Part shown: piece by piece, positions 52,760 through 61,933 of the stretch | How the letters are laid out: each line of letters begins with the position of its first letter | How positions within the stretch are numbered: position 1 is the first letter of the stretch | Assembly: GCA_964575605.1 (NCBI GenBank) | Contig: CAZNRN010000012.1 | Span: forward strand, 37,129-101,128 | Reading direction: 5' to 3' | Origin: JAPWJZ01 sp964575605 | Lineage (GTDB): Bacteria > Pseudomonadota > Alphaproteobacteria > Micavibrionales > UBA2020 | DNA: 64,000 bases | Notes under the pieces: model-generated | Database searches by the model: none | What the model saw: the letters and a program-made list of their open reading frames with translations, nothing else | What the model was told of the DNA's origin: nothing | Made by a program: the position numbers and the translations under genes

Positions 52760-54082
52760 TTACTTAGCCGAAATTGCCGCACCCAGACGGTTCATCAGGG
52801 CCGCGAATCCGGGGAAGCTGGTGTTGATGGTCTCGGCGTCGTCGACCGCCACGGGTTCCAGCGCCGCCATGCCCATGACAAGGAAGCTCATGGCGATACG
52901 GTGGTCGAGCTTGGTGGCGACGGTGCAGCCGCCCTGGGGCGGTTTTCCGGTGCCTTCGACCGTCAGGTCGTCCTCGCCCATGCTGCAGGTCACGCCGGCG
53001 GCTTTCAGGCCTTCGAAGATGGCGAGCAGGCGGTCGCTTTCCTTCACGCGCAGTTCGGACAGGTCGGACATGTAGGTTTTGCCCTCGGCAAAACTTGCTG
53101 CGACGGACAGGATGGGGAATTCGTCGATCATCGACGGCACACGCTCTTTCGGTACCGTCACGCCTTTCAGCGCGCTGGAGCGCACGCGGATATCGGCGAC
53201 CTCCTCCCCGCCCGCCTCGCGCGGATTTTCGAACGTGATATCGCCGCCCATTTCCAGCAGCGTATCGTAAAGCCCGGTGCGGGTTTTGTTGGTCAGCACG
53301 TTTTTGATGGTGACGTCTGAATCTTTGGTAACCAGCGCGGCGACTGTCAGGAAGGCGGCCGAGCTGGGGTCGGCGGGCACGATGATGTCGCGGCTTTTCA
53401 GTTTGGGAAAGCCCTTCAGGCGGATAACGTTCGAGCCGTCCGGCTGGATTTCCGATGCAATTTCGACGCCGAAATAGCGCAGCAGGCGTTCGGTATGGTC
53501 GCGCGTCGGCTGGGGCTCGATAACTGTCGTCTCCCCCTCGGCATGCAGCGCCGCCAGCAGTATCGCCGACTTCACCTGCGCCGAGGCGACAGGCAGGGTG
53601 TAAGTGATGGGTTTCAGTTTCGCGCCGCCGATAACTTTCAAGGGCAGTTTGTCGCCCTCGGACTCGAACGCGATGCCCATCTGCGACAGCGGTTTGGTGA
53701 CGCGGCCCATGGGGCGCTTGCTTAAACTGGGGTCGCCGGTAAAAACGGCCTGCAACGGATAACCGCCTGCAAGACCCATCAACAGGCGGGCGGATGTGCC
53801 GCTGTTGCCGAGGTAGATATTGCCCGCCGGCGTCTTTAGCGTGCCCGCACCCTTGATCTTCCAGGTGCCGCCGGCCTCGGCTGGTTTTTCGATGCCGACG
53901 CCCATGGCGGAAAGCGCGCCTGCGGTGCAGATAACGTCTTCGCCCTCCAGTATCCCCGTCACCTTGGTTTCGCTGTCGCCCAGCGCGCCGAACATCAGCG
54001 AGCGGTGGGATATGGATTTATCGCCGGGCGCAATCGCGCTGCCCTTGAGCGATGTGATGGGTTTTGAGACAAGGCCGGTCAT
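52760..54082 (-). CDS. aroA: 5-enolpyruvylshikimate-3-phosphate synthase
   Basis: Protein of 440 residues in the shikimate pathway to aromatic amino acids. Seen: PGDKSISHRSLMFGALG at residue 18, the PEP-site segment LGNSGTSARLLMGL, and DHRIAMSFLVMG near the C-terminus. Residues around the PEP site (GNSGTSARLL) look like the class II, glyphosate-tolerant type, but this cannot be settled by eye. It is upstream of cmk-rpsA with a 229 bp gap. Confidence 0.96.
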   Translation of the reverse strand: MTGLVSKPITSLKGSAIAPGDKSISHRSLMFGALGDSETKVTGILEGEDVICTAGALSAMGVGIEKPAEAGGTWKIKGAGTLKTPAGNIYLGNSGTSARLLMGLAGGYPLQAVFTGDPSLSKRPMGRVTKPLSQMGIAFESEGDKLPLKVIGGAKLKPITYTLPVASAQVKSAILLAALHAEGETTVIEPQPTRDHTERLLRYFGVEIASEIQPDGSNVIRLKGFPKLKSRDIIVPADPSSAAFLTVAALVTKDSDVTIKNVLTNKTRTGLYDTLLEMGGDITFENPREAGGEEVADIRVRSSALKGVTVPKERVPSMIDEFPILSVAASFAEGKTYMSDLSELRVKESDRLLAIFEGLKAAGVTCSMGEDDLTVEGTGKPPQGGCTVATKLDHRIAMSFLVMGMAALEPVAVDDAETINTSFPGFAALMNRLGAAISAK

Positions 54083-54125
54083 GGGGGAAATGATAGCGCA
54101 GAAAATACGCTATTTCTATGCCTGT

Positions 54126-56339
54126 TTAAGCCTTGACGCCTTCGATGGTGACCGAAGCAAGCTTGGTTTTCTTCGCCATTTCGCGGTTGTAGTTGATGGC
54201 GTAGTCCTTGAATTTCTCGGCGTTGATGGGCTTGGTGTACTTGAAGCCCTGCACCTCGTCGCAGCCTTCCTCTTTCAGGAAGTTTTCGTGGTCGACGGTC
54301 TCGACGCCCTCGGCGATGACCTTCAGGTTCAGGCTGTGGCCAAGGTTGATGATGGTCTTGGTGATCATGCGGTCGTCGGGGTTGACCAGCGCGTTGCGGA
54401 TGAACGACTGGTCGATTTTCAGGCGGTCGATCGGGAACTGGCGCAGGTATGACAGCGACGAATAACCCGTGCCGAAATCGTCAACCGCCAGCTCGACGCC
54501 GAGCCTGTGCAGCTGGTTCAGGATGTCGATGGCGGTCTGCATGTTTTCCATGAACACGCTTTCAGTCACTTCCAGTTCCAGCAGTTTCGGGTCAAGCTTG
54601 GTTTCCTTCAGGATATCGCTGACCAGCGCGACGATATCGGCCTTGTGGAACTGGACGCCCGAAATGTTGACGGCGATGCGGAAGGGCGGCAGGCCTTCGT
54701 CCTGCCACTTTTTATTCTGCCGGCAGGCCTCGCGCAGAACCCATTCGCCGATCTGGACGATAAGGCCGGATTGCTCGGCAATCGGGATGAATTCGGCGGG
54801 TGACACAAAATAACCGCCCTCGCGGCTGTTGTCGGGCAGCCACCAGCGCAGCAGGACTTCCGCGCCGATGAGGTACCCCGTGCGCAGGTCGAACTGCGGA
54901 TGGTAATGCAGCTGCAGCTGGTTTTCGCCCAGCGCCGAACGCAGGTCGCGCAGCAGCTGGAAGCGCTGCTGCACGGCAAGGTCGAAGTCCTGGCTGTAGT
55001 AACGCACCGTATCGCGTCCTTCTTCCTTGGCGCGGTTGAGGGCGATGTCGGCGTTCTTCATGATCTGGCGCGCTTCCATACCGTCGTCGGGGCAATGCGC
55101 CACGCCGATCGAGACGCGCACCTGGAAGCGTTCCTGCAAAATGCTCACCGGCTCGCGCATCGCCGTGAAGATGCGGTCGACGAGGATGGAGCTGTCGGGA
55201 TATTCGGGTTTCAGCACGACCATCAGCGTGAATTCGTCGGCCGAAGCGCGGGAGATGATGCTGTCTTCGGGCAGCGCCTTCACAAGCCTTTTGCCGATGG
55301 CTTCCAGCAGCTTGTCGCCGAACTCATGGCCCATGGTGTCGTTAATGTCCTTGAAATGGTCAAGGTCGACCGACATGACGGCAAGGCGCCTGTCTTCCTC
55401 CACCACCTTGTGGCGGATATGGTCGTCGAGCTTTTCAAGGAAGTAGGTACGGTTGGGCAGGCCGGTCAGGTTATCGTAATAGGCCAGCTTGTGGATTTTA
55501 TCCTCTGCCTGCGAGCGCAGCCGTTTCAGGTTGTTCGCGTTCTGGCGGATCAGGTCGTTCGCGATACGGATGGCGACGCCGATCTCGTCGTGCGTTTCTT
55601 TTTTCAGGCGCAGCATCTCGGGCTTTTCGGGGCTGCGCGCGGCGTTCAGCAGGTTCTGGCGCAGCACCATGATGGGCTCCAGCAGCCATTTGCCCAGCGC
55701 CAGCATCATCACGGCGGTGACGAAGCACGACATCAGCAGCAAAATCGCCAGCGTCAGGTTGATCTGGTGGGTGATCTGCACGTCCACCTCCATCGCGCGC
55801 ATGCGGGCAACAATGAAGAAGGGGAAGCCGTGGTCGGCCTGCGTAAAGACAACTTCATAATGGCGGGAGTCACCCGAGCGGTAGGATTCAACTTCCCCGC
55901 CGCGGTTAGACGGCAGCAGGTGTGTCGCCACACCGAAGGCCTGCCCGTCGATAGGTTTGTAGTCGGCATCGTAAACCGTAATGCCCTCGACCTTTGTCGA
56001 CTGGAAAATACGCTCTGCCGTCTGCCTGGTGAAAGGCGTGGCCGGCACGCCCTTGGCATCGGCGAGGCCCAGGATCGACGTGACGATGGCCGCGCGCGCC
56101 GTGTCGCGCAGGCTGTTCAGCTTGTCTTCTTCATAGTTGCGGATGGTGAAAAACAGCACGGCGCCCTGCACCAGCAGCAGCGTCACGAAAACGGTCAGGG
56201 GGATGCGCCATGAAATCTGGCTGCGCCAGAGACGCGCGGAGGTTGGGGCCGAAAGCCCGAAACGCCCCTTTTTCTCCGCGCCGTTGTCGGGTGCAGACTC
56301 ATCCGGATGGCCGGACTTGTTGGTGGCGTCGTTATTCAA
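54126..56339 (-). CDS. Membrane GGDEF/EAL protein, degenerate GGDEF
   Basis: Protein of about 737 residues. An N-terminal membrane helix (LTVFVTLLLVQGAVLFF), a periplasmic sensor of about 110 residues, a second helix (LTLAILLLMSCFVTAVMML), a HAMP-like linker, then GGDEF (about 280-450) and EAL (about 465-705). The cyclase motif reads SADEF instead of GGDEF, so synthesis is unlikely. The EAL motif is AEVLLRW, and ELEVTES, DDFGTGYSSL, DRLKIDQSF and AEGVET are intact, so c-di-GMP hydrolysis is likely. Start is TTG at 56339 with AGGGG upstream; TTG at 56354 is the alternative. Confidence 0.88.
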   Translation of the reverse strand: MNNDATNKSGHPDESAPDNGAEKKGRFGLSAPTSARLWRSQISWRIPLTVFVTLLLVQGAVLFFTIRNYEEDKLNSLRDTARAAIVTSILGLADAKGVPATPFTRQTAERIFQSTKVEGITVYDADYKPIDGQAFGVATHLLPSNRGGEVESYRSGDSRHYEVVFTQADHGFPFFIVARMRAMEVDVQITHQINLTLAILLLMSCFVTAVMMLALGKWLLEPIMVLRQNLLNAARSPEKPEMLRLKKETHDEIGVAIRIANDLIRQNANNLKRLRSQAEDKIHKLAYYDNLTGLPNRTYFLEKLDDHIRHKVVEEDRRLAVMSVDLDHFKDINDTMGHEFGDKLLEAIGKRLVKALPEDSIISRASADEFTLMVVLKPEYPDSSILVDRIFTAMREPVSILQERFQVRVSIGVAHCPDDGMEARQIMKNADIALNRAKEEGRDTVRYYSQDFDLAVQQRFQLLRDLRSALGENQLQLHYHPQFDLRTGYLIGAEVLLRWWLPDNSREGGYFVSPAEFIPIAEQSGLIVQIGEWVLREACRQNKKWQDEGLPPFRIAVNISGVQFHKADIVALVSDILKETKLDPKLLELEVTESVFMENMQTAIDILNQLHRLGVELAVDDFGTGYSSLSYLRQFPIDRLKIDQSFIRNALVNPDDRMITKTIINLGHSLNLKVIAEGVETVDHENFLKEEGCDEVQGFKYTKPINAEKFKDYAINYNREMAKKTKLASVTIEGVKA

Positions 56340-56552
56340 GCATAACCCCTGCAATACCCCGTGAAGAAACGGGTTAGATTTGAAGGGCTCCCCCGAGCCC
56401 CCGCGGCGCCTTAATTTATAAAGTGCCGCATAGAAACCATTTTAAGCCAATTCGTTTAAAATTTGATGTATCCGGCTGTTCTAAATTTACCCTGTGTTAA
56501 CCGGGGCACAAGCGTATATTAAACTATTGAATTTAAATGGAATTTTTATGCG

Positions 56553-57956
56553 CTAACAGCACTCGATTTTCGGCGGTTTTATGTCATCTGTCATAACATT
56601 ATTTGACGGAAGCAACAAATCGGCGAATTCCACGGGTTTTCCACGCGCGAGTCGCGAGGTGGCGGCTTCGGTGATTTCGTCCTCCCACATCACCACCTGC
56701 CCCCGCAAAATCGTGCCCTTCACCCAGCCCGTCACCTGCTTGCCGTCGAAAGGCGACCAGCCGCAGCGCGACTTGATCCATTTGTTGGTGATGGTTTTCT
56801 TTTCGTTCAGGTCGACGATGGCGAAGTCGGCGTCATATCCCGCTGCAATGCGCCCCTTGCGCGCGATTTGGTAAATGCGCTGCGGCCCGTGCGCCAGCAA
56901 ATCGGCGACACGGCCGAGCGGCAGGCGTCCCGCGCTGACATGGTCCAGCATGATGCAGAGCATCGTCTGTACGCCCGTCATGCCGCTGGGCGATGCCGGA
57001 TACTCTTTCGCCTTTTCCTCCAGCGTATGCGGCGCGTGGTCTGACCCCAGCACGTCGACGGTGCCGTCGATCACGGCCTTCCACAGCGCGTCGGTATGTT
57101 CCTTCGTACGGATGGGCGGGTTCATCTGGGCTTTCGTGCCCAGACGCTCGTAGCATTCGGGGGCGGACAGCGTTAAATGCTGCGGCGTCGTTTCAATCGT
57201 CGCGATGTCCTTGTGGTCCTTTAAAAACCGCATTTCATCGCCTGATGTCACATGCAGCAGGTGGATGCGCCGGCCCGCTTCGCGCGCCAGTTTCACCGCG
57301 CGCGTCGTTGCCTTCAGCGCGCATTCCGCATCGCGCCAGACGGGATGGTCTTTAACGTCATGGCTTGTTTCGGCTATATGTTTGCGCGATTTCAGGCGCT
57401 CCTCGTCCTCCGCATGCAGCGCCACACGGCGCGTGCCGTGCTGCAGGATTTTCAAAATCACCTCGTCCTGAGCGGCCAGCAGCGCGCCGGTGCTCGATCC
57501 CATGAAAATTTTCACGCCGCAGCAGCCGGGCATTTTTTCAAGCTCGCCGATGATATGCGCGTTCTCGGCGCAGCCGCCCGCGAAGAAGGCGTAATCGCAA
57601 AAGGCTTTTTCTGCCGCGCGGTGCAGCTTGTCATGCAATGCCGCGCCGGTAATCGTCAGCGGCTCGGTATTCGGCATCTCGAACACCGTCGTCACGCCGC
57701 CTGCGATTGCCGACAGCGTACCGGTGGATAAATCTTCCTTGTGGGTCAGCCCGGGTTCGCGGAAATGCACCTGCGTGTCGATCACACCCGGCATGATATG
57801 CAGGCCCGTGCAGTCGACAACCTCCCTGGCCACGCCGCTGGCGAAATCGCCCAGTTCGGCGATGCGCCCGTCCCGGACGGCGATGTCGGTTTCAACCGTG
57901 CCGCCCGGGGTCACGACGCGGCCGCCTTTCAGGATAAGGTCGAAATGTTTGGTCAT
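56553..57956 (-). CDS. pyrC: Dihydroorotase
   Basis: Zinc enzyme of 467 residues that closes carbamoyl-aspartate to dihydroorotate in pyrimidine synthesis. Metal motifs: DTQVHFREPGLTHKED, the carboxylated Lys in VKIFMGSSTGALL, His in VALHAEDEE and LLHVTSGDEM, and Asp in GSDHAPHTLEEKAKEYP. This is the long class I form. The ATG at 57956 starts at MTKHFDLILKGG; the frame is open to 57986 without a ribosome site. It ends in Cys-Cys. Confidence 0.94.
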   Translation of the reverse strand: MTKHFDLILKGGRVVTPGGTVETDIAVRDGRIAELGDFASGVAREVVDCTGLHIMPGVIDTQVHFREPGLTHKEDLSTGTLSAIAGGVTTVFEMPNTEPLTITGAALHDKLHRAAEKAFCDYAFFAGGCAENAHIIGELEKMPGCCGVKIFMGSSTGALLAAQDEVILKILQHGTRRVALHAEDEERLKSRKHIAETSHDVKDHPVWRDAECALKATTRAVKLAREAGRRIHLLHVTSGDEMRFLKDHKDIATIETTPQHLTLSAPECYERLGTKAQMNPPIRTKEHTDALWKAVIDGTVDVLGSDHAPHTLEEKAKEYPASPSGMTGVQTMLCIMLDHVSAGRLPLGRVADLLAHGPQRIYQIARKGRIAAGYDADFAIVDLNEKKTITNKWIKSRCGWSPFDGKQVTGWVKGTILRGQVVMWEDEITEAATSRLARGKPVEFADLLLPSNNVMTDDIKPPKIECC

Positions 57957-58063
57957 TTTAAGCCCCGCCTGTTGAAATAAAACCACACCGAACGCAGGTT
58001 ACTAGGGGGTCGCGGGATTGTAAAGGATGGCGGCCTCGGCTAGCATGGCAGCGGAGAAAACAA

Positions 58064-58390
58064 TTGAGTATTTTCGACCAGATGAAGGCCGCCCCGCCCG
58101 CCGATCTCGAGGCCGCGGAGGTAAAAGTCGACCTGCGCGGGATGGAGCGGCAGGACGCGCTGCATACGCTCGACCATACGGTCAAATACTGCAAGAAGAC
58201 AGCGGTGAAAACGCTCTATGTCCGCTTTGACCCCGCCAAGCCGGGGCAGGGCGAAACGCTGTTCCAGCCCGTCGCGCGTTATTTCAAGATCGAAAAGCAT
58301 AACGGCTATGTCGAAACCGCCGTGCCCGTCATGCTGCCGGAATCGGGCGGCGTCTTCGTGACCTTCAAGCTGCTGGGCGTGGTGCATTGA
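58064..58390 (+). CDS. Small protein with Smr-like sequence, unknown function
   Basis: Protein of 108 residues. VDLRGMERQDALHTLDHTV at residues 22-40 recalls the LDLHG motif of Smr domains, but the later HGKG motif is absent, so the match is weak. The start is TTG at 58064 with GGAG upstream. It is directly upstream of cysS (1 bp gap) and likely co-transcribed. Confidence 0.7.
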   Translation: MSIFDQMKAAPPADLEAAEVKVDLRGMERQDALHTLDHTVKYCKKTAVKTLYVRFDPAKPGQGETLFQPVARYFKIEKHNGYVETAVPVMLPESGGVFVTFKLLGVVH

Positions 58391-58391
58391 T

Positions 58392-59804
58392 ATGGCGCTG
58401 ACGCTCTACAACACGCTTTCAAGGACGAAGGAAGAATTCAAGCCGATCGACCCCGCCAACGTAAAACTCTATTGCTGCGGGCCGACGGTTTACAATTACG
58501 CCCATATCGGCAATCTGCGCACCTATGTTTTCGAAGACCTGCTGCGCCGGACAATCGCGCGCGCGGGCCTGCCGCTCACGCATGTGATGAATATCACCGA
58601 CGTCGGCCACCTGCAGTCCGACGCCGACGAGGGCGAAGACAAGATGGAGCTTGCCTCGAAACGCGAGCAGAAATCGCCCTGGGAAATTGCCAAGTTCTAC
58701 GAAGAAGCCTTCTTCGACGACTGCCGCAAGCTGGGCATCCTGCGCCCGCATATCGTCTGCCGTGCGACCGAACATATCGCCGAAATGATCGGCATGGTCG
58801 AAACGCTCGAGGGCAAGGGGCTGGCGTACAAGGCTGGCGGCAACCAGCCCAACATGTATTTTGATACGGCCAAATTCCCCACCTACAGCCAGCTCGCGCG
58901 CCTGCAGCCAGACCAGCTGGCGCAGGGAAGGGTCGAGGCCGACGCCAACAAACGCAACGCCGCCGACTTCGTGTTGTGGTTCACGCTGCAGGGCTCGAAA
59001 TACCCGAACCAGATCATGAAATGGCCAAGCCCCTGGGGCGAAGGTTTCCCCGGCTGGCATATCGAATGCTCGGCCATGGCCACCAAGTATCTGGGCGACC
59101 AGATCGACATCCACTGCGGCGGCATCGACCATGTGCCCGTACATCACACGAATGAAATCGCGCAGAGCGAGGGCTGTTCCGGCCACAAATGGGTCAACTA
59201 CTGGATGCACGCCGAATTCCTGCTGATGGACAAAGAAAAGATGTCGAAGTCGAAGGGCGACTTCATGACATTGCAAAAGGTGCTGGATGCGGGCTACAAC
59301 GCGCTGCATTACCGCTACCTCTGCCTTACCGCGCATTACCGCGGGCAGCTGACCTTCAGCTATGAATCGCTCGATGCCGCGCGCAACGCCTATGACACGC
59401 TCTGCCACAAGGCCGACGAATGGCGCCGCCAGTACCCTGTCGCTGCGCAGCTTTCGGCGACCGCGAAGGCCATCGTGAAAAAAATCGACGACGCGATGCA
59501 GGACGATTTGAATTCTCCCATCGCGCTCTCCGCCCTTTGGGAAGCGCTTCGCGAAGATGCTTTGCCGGTACCGGATAAACTGGCCGTACTCGACGCCGCC
59601 GACAGCGCACTGGGCCTGGGCGGCGCGACGCTGGCGAAACCCGAACTGACCCGTGCGCAGGAAGAGCTTGTGCTGAAGCGCGAGGCGCTGCGCAGGGACA
59701 AAAAATGGCAGGAAGCCGACCAGATCCGCGATATCCTCGCGCAGGACGGCCTTCTCCTCAAAGACCGCCCCGAGGGCACCTCGTGGTACAAGAAAGCCGT
59801 TTAA
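58392..59804 (+). CDS. cysS: Cysteinyl-tRNA synthetase
   Basis: Class I synthetase of 470 residues that charges tRNA-Cys. Zinc-binding Cys in LYCCGPTVYNYAHIGN, which also holds the HIGH motif, further zinc ligands in HIECSAMATKYLG and HCGGIDHVPVHHTNE, and the KMSKS loop KEKMSKSKGDF. The C-terminal helical domain is complete. Confidence 0.97.
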   Translation: MALTLYNTLSRTKEEFKPIDPANVKLYCCGPTVYNYAHIGNLRTYVFEDLLRRTIARAGLPLTHVMNITDVGHLQSDADEGEDKMELASKREQKSPWEIAKFYEEAFFDDCRKLGILRPHIVCRATEHIAEMIGMVETLEGKGLAYKAGGNQPNMYFDTAKFPTYSQLARLQPDQLAQGRVEADANKRNAADFVLWFTLQGSKYPNQIMKWPSPWGEGFPGWHIECSAMATKYLGDQIDIHCGGIDHVPVHHTNEIAQSEGCSGHKWVNYWMHAEFLLMDKEKMSKSKGDFMTLQKVLDAGYNALHYRYLCLTAHYRGQLTFSYESLDAARNAYDTLCHKADEWRRQYPVAAQLSATAKAIVKKIDDAMQDDLNSPIALSALWEALREDALPVPDKLAVLDAADSALGLGGATLAKPELTRAQEELVLKREALRRDKKWQEADQIRDILAQDGLLLKDRPEGTSWYKKAV

Positions 59805-59814
59805 GGAGACAACA

Positions 59815-60027
59815 ATGACGACAACAGGCAAACATCCCGAAATTCTCTTCGTGCCGAAGGAACTGCACCAGATTTCCTGCAACGGCGGCTCCGCCGCGCT
59901 CGGCCACCCGAAGGTCTATTATACCTTTGACGGAAATGACGAGATTGTCTGCGGCTATTGTGACAGGCTGTTCACGAAACAGAACCAGCCCGGCGCCAAG
60001 CCCTACAAAGCGCGCGGCGCTGCTTAA
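59815..60027 (+). CDS. Zinc-finger protein, NDUFS6/zf-CHCC type
   Basis: Protein of 70 residues with the CHCC zinc pattern: ISCNGGSAALGHPKVYY then IVCGYCDRLF. It resembles the C-terminal part of NDUFS6, a mitochondrial complex I subunit, and such proteins are common in alphaproteobacteria. It starts 10 bp after cysS and is followed by a NifU-like gene. Complex I genes are not in this window. Confidence 0.9.
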   Translation: MTTTGKHPEILFVPKELHQISCNGGSAALGHPKVYYTFDGNDEIVCGYCDRLFTKQNQPGAKPYKARGAA

Positions 60028-60034
60028 CGTGGAC

Positions 60035-60469
60035 ATGGAAGACGACAGCCTCGTCGCCGTGTATAACGAGGAGCTGATCAAGCTCTCCGGACAAGCCGCC
60101 CTTCCGAAATTAATTCCCAATCCCGACCGCGAAGCGAAGGCCGTCAGCCCCATCTGCGGCAGCGAAGTGACCGTGCAGCTGAAACTCGACGGCGACGTGA
60201 TTACCGGCTTCGGCTTCGAAGTCGAGGCCTGCGCGCTGACCAAATCCGTCGTCGCCGTGATGGCGAAGGCCATCATCGGCAAGACGCGCCACGATGTCGC
60301 GATGGCGGGCGAAGACCTCGAGGAAATGCTGGACGGCAAAGCCGTGATACCGGCGGGCGACTGGGAAAAGCTTGCCATCCTCGCGCCCGTGAAAGATTAT
60401 AAAGCGCGCCACAATTCGATCCTGCTGCCCTTCGAGGCGGTGGAAAAAGCCTTTAACAGCAAGAAATAG
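60035..60469 (+). CDS. NifU/IscU-like iron-sulfur scaffold family, third Cys replaced
   Basis: Protein of 144 residues of the NifU_N fold. Two cluster-ligand Cys are present (SPICGSEVTV and VEACALTKS); the third is Ser in ARHNSILLPFEAV, where scaffolds carry Cys. This variant is known to me in alphaproteobacteria, so it may be a normal sub-family. The ATG at 60035 is chosen; GTG at 60029 is possible. It lies between the zinc-finger gene and an unknown gene, all within 30 bp. Confidence 0.82.
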   Translation: MEDDSLVAVYNEELIKLSGQAALPKLIPNPDREAKAVSPICGSEVTVQLKLDGDVITGFGFEVEACALTKSVVAVMAKAIIGKTRHDVAMAGEDLEEMLDGKAVIPAGDWEKLAILAPVKDYKARHNSILLPFEAVEKAFNSKK

Positions 60470-60478
60470 GACAAGACC

Positions 60479-61069
60479 ATGGACCGCAAATTCCGCGAAG
60501 ATCGCACGAAAGCGCTGGAAGAAATCCAGAAAGCCCTCACCGATAAAATCCGCGACCTCGCCTTCTGGAGCCAGGAATTCGTCAAGGGCAAGGAAAGCCC
60601 CATGGCGCTGCCCGATTACATGCAGTTGCAGGAAACCTTCCGGGGCCCCGCCTTCGTGCTCTATGCCGCGGGCGACCTGAAAGAGGATAAATCTTTGAAG
60701 GAAGTGTTCAGCCGCGTCAGCGCGAAATACCAGGCGAAAGACCCGCGGCAGGTGCTGGGCGTGGCTTCCGACCTCGTGCGCTCGCCCGAAGCCAAAACCG
60801 ACGGCCGCCTTTCGGCCTTCGAAGACGTGCTGAAAGTGCTGGAAGTCGCCGAGCGCGATTTCGATGCGACCTATAAACCGCTCTCGAGGGAATCGCTTGA
60901 TTACTGGCGCAAGAAACATCCGATCGCGGACGAGCACCTCGAATACGCCTACCGCGAAAACCAGCGCCATTTCATGAAAGAATCGCTGGGCAGCCTGCGC
61001 GAGCTGATTGTGAACCTGCGCGACGGAAAGCCCTCGCCAGCCGCCGCCCCAAAGCCGCCAAAGCCTTAA
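60479..61069 (+). CDS. Helical protein of unknown function
   Basis: Protein of 196 residues, predicted almost fully helical and highly charged, ending in an Ala/Pro-rich tail (SPAAAPKPPKP). No signal peptide or membrane segment. Not recognised. It starts 9 bp after the NifU-like gene and ends the cysS run. Confidence 0.72.
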   Translation: MDRKFREDRTKALEEIQKALTDKIRDLAFWSQEFVKGKESPMALPDYMQLQETFRGPAFVLYAAGDLKEDKSLKEVFSRVSAKYQAKDPRQVLGVASDLVRSPEAKTDGRLSAFEDVLKVLEVAERDFDATYKPLSRESLDYWRKKHPIADEHLEYAYRENQRHFMKESLGSLRELIVNLRDGKPSPAAAPKPPKP

Positions 61070-61115
61070 TATTGTTATGGATTAACGCCTTGCTTGCCTT
61101 CCGGCGGGAAGCGCA

Positions 61116-61136
61116 TATATCATTGGTATAACAAGG
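61116..61136 (+). promoter_or_regulatory. Extended -10 promoter candidate for hsp20
   Basis: TGGTATAAC at 61124-61132, within a 21 bp segment sharing 19 of 21 bases with the dxs upstream region. A weak heat-shock-like CTTGCCT-N14-CATATAT overlaps it at 61093-61120. Confidence 0.45.
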
Positions 61137-61144
61137 CGTTGCCC

Positions 61145-61198
61145 ATGAGGGGACGCTTTAATTCATCGCTCGCTTGCTCAGGAGCCTTAAAGACGTGA
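61145..61198 (+). CDS. Possible 17-codon leader ORF
   Basis: ATG at 61145 preceded by AAGG, 17 codons (MRGRFNSSLACSGALKT), and a TGA at 61196-61198 that overlaps the hsp20 GTG (GTGA). The overlap is typical of translational coupling. Too short for coding statistics. Confidence 0.35.
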   Translation: MRGRFNSSLACSGALKT

Positions 61199-61680
61199 CC
61201 CGCCGCGTTTCCATCTTTGACAGTCCCTTCATGCTTGGCTTCGACCAGTTCGAACAGGCGCTCGACCGCGTCTCGCGCGCGGCCTCCGAAGGCTATCCGC
61301 CCTATAATATCGAGCAGCTGGGCGACACCCAGCTGCGCATCACGGTTGCGGTTGCGGGCTTTGAAATGGACGATTTATCGGTGCAGCTCGAGCAAAACCA
61401 GCTGGTTATCCGCGGCCGCAAGGCGGGCGACGATGAAGAGCACAGGGTCTACCTGCACCGCGGCATCGCCACGCGCCAGTTCCAGCGCAGCTTTATCCTC
61501 TCGGAGGATATCGAGGTGGTGGGGGCGGCGCTTGATAATGGTCTTTTGAACATCGATCTCCGCCGCATCATCCCGGAAACCGTGGTTCAGACAATTAAAA
61601 TAAGCCCCGGTAAAGACAAGGGAAAAGGCAAAGCGATAGATGTTTCCGGTGACAACAATGCCGGAAATACGGTAAAATAA
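61195..61680 (+). CDS. Small heat-shock protein, Hsp20 family
   Basis: Protein of 161 residues that holds unfolding proteins during heat stress. An N-terminal IFDSPFMLGFDQFEQALDRV and the alpha-crystallin domain (about 35-125: LRITVAVAGFEMDDLSVQLE, LVIRGRK, then LDNGLLNIDLRR). The GTG at 61195 is preferred over TTG at 61174 because conserved sequence begins there and CAGGAG lies 10 bp upstream. It is followed 20 bp later by a DUF1150 gene, a standard alphaproteobacterial pair. Confidence 0.9.
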   Translation: MTRRVSIFDSPFMLGFDQFEQALDRVSRAASEGYPPYNIEQLGDTQLRITVAVAGFEMDDLSVQLEQNQLVIRGRKAGDDEEHRVYLHRGIATRQFQRSFILSEDIEVVGAALDNGLLNIDLRRIIPETVVQTIKISPGKDKGKGKAIDVSGDNNAGNTVK

Positions 61681-61700
61681 GCAGGCGAGGGAAAAAGCAC

Positions 61701-61931
61701 ATGAAAAGCAACTTTATGCCGGAACACATCATCCCCTTCCTCATGACGCAGAACGACCTGCGCGAACTGGGGCTTGAAGAAGTCGCCTATGTGAAGAAGT
61801 ACAAGGTGAACGGCAAACCCACGTGGGTGCTTCACGCCGCCGACGGGACTGCGCTGGCCGTCCAGGGCGATGCGGATGCGGCTGTTGCCTCCGCCGCGCA
61901 CCACGAGCTCAACCTCGTCTCGGTCCACTAA
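61701..61931 (+). CDS. DUF1150 family protein
   Basis: Protein of 76 residues with the typical LRELGLEEVAYVKKY core and WVLHAADGTALAV. Function unknown; the family is tied to small heat-shock genes in alphaproteobacteria, as here. Confidence 0.92.
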   Translation: MKSNFMPEHIIPFLMTQNDLRELGLEEVAYVKKYKVNGKPTWVLHAADGTALAVQGDADAAVASAAHHELNLVSVH

Positions 61932-61933
61932 TC

